IMG/VR virus record: IMGVR_UViG_3300018083_000111
Span: 1-23,775 of that record
DNA length: 23,775 bases
DNA from: a virus
Reading direction: 5' to 3' (one strand)
Under the pieces are notes generated by a model that searched no databases, was not told the origin of the DNA, and worked only from the letters and a program-made list of their open reading frames with translations. A program made the translations under genes and the position numbers. This document shows, one piece after another, positions 21,383 to 23,775 of the stretch (the stretch's first letter is position 1; the number at the start of each line of letters is the position of its first letter).

Positions 21383-22000
21383 ATGACGACAGTAACGGCG
21401 ATCGGTCCGGAAGTCACGAATGGCGCGAAGGCGATTATTGAATCTGGCGTTCCCTATGGCGCCGAAGTATCAATAGTCGGCGCGTCCGATTTCCTATTTC
21501 ACCGTTGGAATTGCGAAGCGGTCGAAGCGAAGGGAAAAGCGGCGAAGGGAAGTAAAGCGAAAAAGTCGGACGATATAGAAAGTTACGTCTATCGCGACGA
21601 CCACGGGTTACTCGCGATACCAGGCGAGTACTTACGCCAGTCAGTAATTAACGCCGCGAAATTCCGACAGGATCCATGTAGTCCGCGCAAGTCGGCGATG
21701 GATCTATTTAAGGCCGGTATTGTGTCGCTAACGCCGTTGGCGTCATTAGGCGTCGCAGGTTGGGATTACGAACATAAATGCCGAGTAACCGTACAACGAA
21801 ACGGTATTACTCGCGTTCGGCCTGCGATGAAAGTAGGTTGGACGGTTACGTTTCTATTTATGGTTAATCTTCCTGAATACATCCCGCCAGACGTATTACA
21901 GGACGTCGTCGTCAACGCAGGACGACTTGTGGGAATAGGTGATTCCCGTCCAACCTACGGCCGATTCCAAGTATCGCATTTCGACCTAACTGGATTGTAA
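21383..22000 (+). CDS. Unknown 205-aa protein, possibly RAMP/RRM-like, between GG arrays
   Basis: ATG 21383 follows AAAAGGATGGTGA, a good ribosome binding site. The N-terminal part has VSIVGASDFLFHRWNCEAVE, then a very basic loop (AKGKAAKGSKAKK, 49-61). The middle has YRDDHGLLAIPGEYLRQSVI followed by NAAKFRQDPCSPRKSAMDLF. The C-terminus has GRLVGIGDSRPTYGRFQVSH (180-199). That last glycine-rich loop before a strand resembles the G-rich loop of RAMP/Cas7-type and related RRM-fold nucleic-acid-binding proteins, but this is pattern recognition only. No Cas genes or CRISPR array are present. Location beside a nuclease-like gene suggests a single-strand DNA- or RNA-binding role in replication or recombination. 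Confidence 0.6.
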   Translation: MTTVTAIGPEVTNGAKAIIESGVPYGAEVSIVGASDFLFHRWNCEAVEAKGKAAKGSKAKKSDDIESYVYRDDHGLLAIPGEYLRQSVINAAKFRQDPCSPRKSAMDLFKAGIVSLTPLASLGVAGWDYEHKCRVTVQRNGITRVRPAMKVGWTVTFLFMVNLPEYIPPDVLQDVVVNAGRLVGIGDSRPTYGRFQVSHFDLTGL

Positions 22001-22003
22001 TAC

Positions 22004-22229
22004 GGCGGGTTGTGGTCCGGTTAGGTACGGTTCGCCCTGGACGGTTAAGGCCTGGCGTGGCATGTCCAGATTTGGTAAGGCGAGTCGAGTAAAGGACAGG
22101 TTAGGTCTGGCGCGATACGGTAGGGCGTGATTTGGTTCGGTCGGGTTCGTCTCGTCAGGGTCAGGCGTAGCAAGGGTATGGCGTGTTGACTGGTCAGGTC
22201 GGGTCAGGTCCGGCATGGTGAGGTATGGC
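22004..22229 (+). repeat. Degenerate GGYNN pentamer array 2
   Basis: This array starts 4 bases after the stop of the 205-aa gene and runs into the start codon of the zinc-ribbon gene (ATGG at 22225-22228 is in phase). GG doublets fall every 5 bases, for example at 22014, 22019, 22024 and 22029; 22094, 22099, 22104 and 22109; and 22192, 22197, 22202, 22207, 22212, 22217, 22222 and 22227. It has the same strand, the same GGYNN form and some of the same longer words (GGTCGGGTCAGGT) as array 1, but it is not a copy of it. Confidence 0.85.
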
Positions 22230-22335
22230 TATTACCTGTCCACACTGCGGCGAAACGCGACTAATCGAACAAATAGGCCAGATTTGGTTTTGTTCGGTGT
22301 GCGGTCGAACCTGGAATTGGGTTAAACGGAAATGA
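22225..22335 (+). CDS. Zinc-ribbon micro-protein, 36 aa
   Basis: ATG 22225 begins at the end of GG array 2 and the TGA (22333-22335) overlaps the HNH start as ATGA. The product reads MAITCPHCGETRLIEQIGQI, then WFCSVCGRTWNWVKRK. Two CxxC knuckles (CPHC, CSVC) 15 residues apart with aromatic residues are a textbook zinc ribbon of the kind in transcription factors. The upstream AGGTATGG provides a possible ribosome binding site that overlaps the array. It may regulate transcription or assist the HNH protein. Confidence 0.8.
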   Translation: MAITCPHCGETRLIEQIGQIWFCSVCGRTWNWVKRK

Positions 22336-22658
22336 ATTACTGTCCTGAGCCAGGATGCGGCGCGATCGTGCAACGCGGTCGCTGTACCGCCCATACCAGG
22401 AATAACAGGAATACGAACGCGTACGCCAAGGTCGTACACGCCTGGTACTGTTCGAAACGTTGGCAGCGAATACGCGAAGGCGTTATACGCGCCGATCCGT
22501 TCTGTCGACAATGTATCGCGCGCGGCCTGCGGGTTCTAACCGTCGACGTCGACCATATACGGCCGCATAAGGGCGATCCGTACCTGTTCTGGAACCTGGA
22601 AAATTTACAGGGATTGTGTAAGGCCTGCCATAGTCGGAAAACGACCGCAGGAGAATAA
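22332..22658 (+). CDS. HNH endonuclease
   Basis: This 108-residue protein has a complete HNH core: FCRQC (57-61), then VDVDHIRPHKGDPYLFWNLE (71-90) with the metal-binding D74/H75, then NLQGLCKACHSRKT (91-104). C58, C61, C96 and C99 form the structural zinc site and H100 is the last HNH residue. The N-terminus has an extra Cys cluster (CPEPGCG, RCTAHT). Small HNH proteins of this type act with terminase at cos cleavage in HK97-like phages, and this one lies close to the probable packaging end. The start overlaps the zinc-ribbon stop. Confidence 0.9.
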   Translation: MNYCPEPGCGAIVQRGRCTAHTRNNRNTNAYAKVVHAWYCSKRWQRIREGVIRADPFCRQCIARGLRVLTVDVDHIRPHKGDPYLFWNLENLQGLCKACHSRKTTAGE

Positions 22659-23021
22659 ATGGCGCGACGTAAACGTAATACGCCGTTACTCGATTTAGCC
22701 GAAGGCCGCCGACGTCGCGACGCCGGTATGGACGCCGTCGACAATAGCGCCGAATTCCAGTACGCCGCCGATCGCGCGGTCGCGCAAACCGCGCGCGTCT
22801 TTTCGTCGTTCGTTGTCGACCAGGTATGGCAATACGTCGACGGCGACTACGGAGTAGACAAACGCGCCATGGGTCCAGCGATGCTACGCGCCGCGCGCGC
22901 CAAACTAATAGAACCGTCGTCGGATTTCCGGCCGACGTCGCAACCGAAAAGCCATGCGCAACCGCGACGGATTTGGATTAGTCGTATTTATGAGGCGCCG
23001 CGCGCCGCAGGCCAAGGGTAA
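22659..23021 (+). CDS. Unknown protein between two HNH genes
   Basis: This 120-residue protein begins directly after the HNH stop, with AGGAGA as ribosome binding site. The N-terminus is basic (MARRKRNTPLLDLAEGRRRR). The middle is helical (FQYAADRAVAQTARVFSSFV), followed by VDKRAMGPAMLRAARAKLIE and a C-terminal SQPKSHAQPRRIWISRIYEA. The final SHxxPxRxW-like segment occurs in other phage proteins known to me only as hypothetical. Position between two HNH genes near the packaging end suggests a DNA-processing accessory role. Confidence 0.65.
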   Translation: MARRKRNTPLLDLAEGRRRRDAGMDAVDNSAEFQYAADRAVAQTARVFSSFVVDQVWQYVDGDYGVDKRAMGPAMLRAARAKLIEPSSDFRPTSQPKSHAQPRRIWISRIYEAPRAAGQG

Positions 23022-23042
23022 ACAGGAAAGGAGTCTATTTAC

Positions 23043-23552
23043 ATGGCAAAGGTAATCGACGTCGTAATGTTGGACGGTATACGTAATATGTTTCGCCTGT
23101 CATTTGGTTACGATCCGACCGACCTACGAATAGATAGTGACTTAGATCCAGCGATCGGGCCTGGCATTTCCTTTTTTGCATGGCAACCAAACTCGCCGCG
23201 AACGGAACCATTACCTAATGTATTACCGTTTCCTGTAACGCCGTCGCCTGCGTCGTTAGTATCTAATCGGCGTCGTAGTACTTGGCCTGGCACGTACGCC
23301 GAATATACAAGTACGCCAGAGTATCGACGTATCGCCGCGCAAGCGAAACGCGATTGGAATTACCAATGCTTAATAGATCCGAAGCATACCGGACCAGTCG
23401 AAATGCATCACAGGGATTACAGCCTAGTACCATTCGGCGAAGATTGGCGCGTCCTGATTCCATTATGCGAATCGTGTCATCGTATTTACCATGCGCGCTT
23501 ACCATTACCGCCGATCGGCCTATTCGACGACCTGCGTATAAAGGCTGCCTAG
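23043..23552 (+). CDS. Second HNH-type endonuclease
   Basis: This 169-residue protein has a C-terminal HNH-like domain: EYRRIAAQAKRDWNYQC (93-109), then GPVEMHHRDYSLVPFGEDWR (117-136) with H122/H123, and LIPLCESCHRIYHARLP (138-154) with C142, C145, H146 and H150. The N-terminal 75 residues are of unknown type and proline-rich before the nuclease domain. ATG 23043 follows AAAGGAG, the only fully canonical ribosome binding site of that form in the window. It is the last gene before the packaging-like end. It could be the cos-associated HNH or a homing endonuclease. Confidence 0.82.
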   Translation: MAKVIDVVMLDGIRNMFRLSFGYDPTDLRIDSDLDPAIGPGISFFAWQPNSPRTEPLPNVLPFPVTPSPASLVSNRRRSTWPGTYAEYTSTPEYRRIAAQAKRDWNYQCLIDPKHTGPVEMHHRDYSLVPFGEDWRVLIPLCESCHRIYHARLPLPPIGLFDDLRIKAA

Positions 23553-23571
23553 TATGCTAGGTAGGTCGGTT

Positions 23572-23600
23572 ATGCATGGCCTGGTATACAGGCCATGCAT
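23572..23600. repeat. Perfect 12-bp inverted repeat (cos/pac region)
   Basis: ATGCATGGCCTG (23572-23583) and CAGGCCATGCAT (23589-23600) form a perfect 12-bp stem with loop GTATA. Each arm contains the ATGCA core seen in the TATGCA repeats at the start of the window. No T run follows on either side, so a protein-binding site is more likely than a terminator. Confidence 0.75.
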
Positions 23601-23621
23601 TGTTATGCAGTGTGATAGTTG

Positions 23622-23638
23622 GGAAACCTAGTGTTTCC
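23622..23638. repeat. Small hairpin GGAAAC/GTTTCC
   Basis: GGAAAC (23622-23627) and GTTTCC (23633-23638) form a 6-bp stem with loop CTAGT between the large inverted repeat and the TTACGTAA cluster. Confidence 0.5.
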
Positions 23639-23655
23639 TGGGCTGTAACAAGTCA

Positions 23656-23715
23656 TTACGTAAGGTTACGTAATGCGTTACGTAATGTTACGTAACCCTA
23701 AGTCGTTGATACGTA
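23656..23715. repeat. Four phased TTACGTAA palindromes plus a fifth TACGTA
   Basis: TTACGTAA occurs at 23656-23663, 23666-23673, 23678-23685 and 23688-23695, at 10-, 12- and 10-bp offsets. A shorter TACGTA lies 21 bp beyond the last core, at 23710-23715. All copies are close to one helical face. This is a strong signature of cooperative binding by a dimeric protein, probably in the packaging or late-gene control region. Confidence 0.85.
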
Positions 23716-23775
23716 GGTAGTTATGGGTAAGTACGGGGGGGTCTAGATCGGTGAAATTTTTAAATGGCGGCAGAC
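23716..23775. other. Right-end segment with G7 tract, possible cos cleavage area
   Basis: After the palindrome cluster come GGTAGTTATGGG, a run of seven G (23735-23741), GTCTAGATC and an AT-rich GAAATTTTTAAATGG. No gene is present. The segment lies between the TTACGTAA sites and, if the ends join, the TATGCA repeats and small terminase gene, which is where a cos nick site would be expected. The exact cut site cannot be read from sequence. Confidence 0.35.

Noticed and set aside
21986-22216. Minus-strand 76-aa frame across array 2 with a rhythmic Pro/Thr/Arg composition
   Set aside because: The rhythm is a by-product of the 5-base periodicity read in triplets; there is no ribosome binding site and it opposes all neighbouring genes.
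21113-22229. Arrays considered as CRISPR
   Set aside because: There are no identical repeats of 20-40 bases, no spacers of fixed length and no cas genes; the period is only five bases.
23572-23600. 12-bp inverted repeat as an intrinsic terminator for the early operon
   Set aside because: No T run follows the stem on either strand; the arm shares ATGCA with the repeats at the window start, favouring a protein-binding site.

Overview
This window looks like most or all of the genome of a temperate, siphovirus-like tailed dsDNA phage (Caudoviricetes), either linearised close to its packaging site or cut from a bacterial chromosome. The main evidence is a complete HK97-type morphogenesis block in the usual order, a tyrosine integrase with a divergent early region, and two HNH nucleases beside the probable packaging region. 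A lipobox protein and near-canonical ribosome binding sites point to a bacterial host, but nothing identifies the host further. Base use is GC-rich with strong codon habits: Glu is mostly GAA, Leu is TTA/CTA/CTG with little CTC, and Ser is TCG. One tail-fibre gene departs from this.

Layout. (1) 1-14316, + strand: small terminase, a start-less zinc-ribbon frame, a tiny membrane protein, a possible structured RNA, large terminase, a ribbon-helix-helix protein, a fused prohead protease/major capsid protein, portal, a collagen-like protein, head-tail connector, head closure, HK97 gp10-like protein, tail terminator, tail tube, an unknown protein, tail assembly chaperone with a -1 frameshift product, tape measure, tail tip protein, tail fibre and a final small tail-module protein. 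(2) 14329-14361: terminator for leftward transcripts. (3) 14386-17904, - strand: integrase, a CxxC protein, an unknown winged-helix-like protein, a 700-base repeat-rich non-coding stretch, then three small coupled genes, two of which share an identical 43-bp segment. (4) 17905-18162: divergent control region. (5) 18163-23552, + strand: excisionase-like protein, an HTH replication-type protein with possible DnaA boxes and iterons inside it, many small genes (CxxC proteins, membrane proteins, a lipoprotein), a DUF1064 nuclease-like protein, a 205-residue protein of uncertain fold, a 36-residue zinc ribbon, HNH, an unknown protein and a second HNH. (6) 23553-23775: non-coding end rich in palindromes, probably the cos/pac region that joins the TATGCA repeats ahead of the small terminase.

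The most unusual structure is a pair of non-coding arrays, 21113-21354 and 22004-22229, in which a GG doublet recurs every five bases for about 45 units each on the + strand. They exactly fill the spaces before and after the 205-residue gene, whose C-terminus has a glycine-rich loop reminiscent of RAMP/RRM-fold proteins. I know of no described phage system with this arrangement. The other strong signals are four TTACGTAA palindromes at 10/12/10-bp spacing near the right end and the tail-chaperone frameshift on nine A residues. I found no recognisable endolysin, holin or CI-type repressor.
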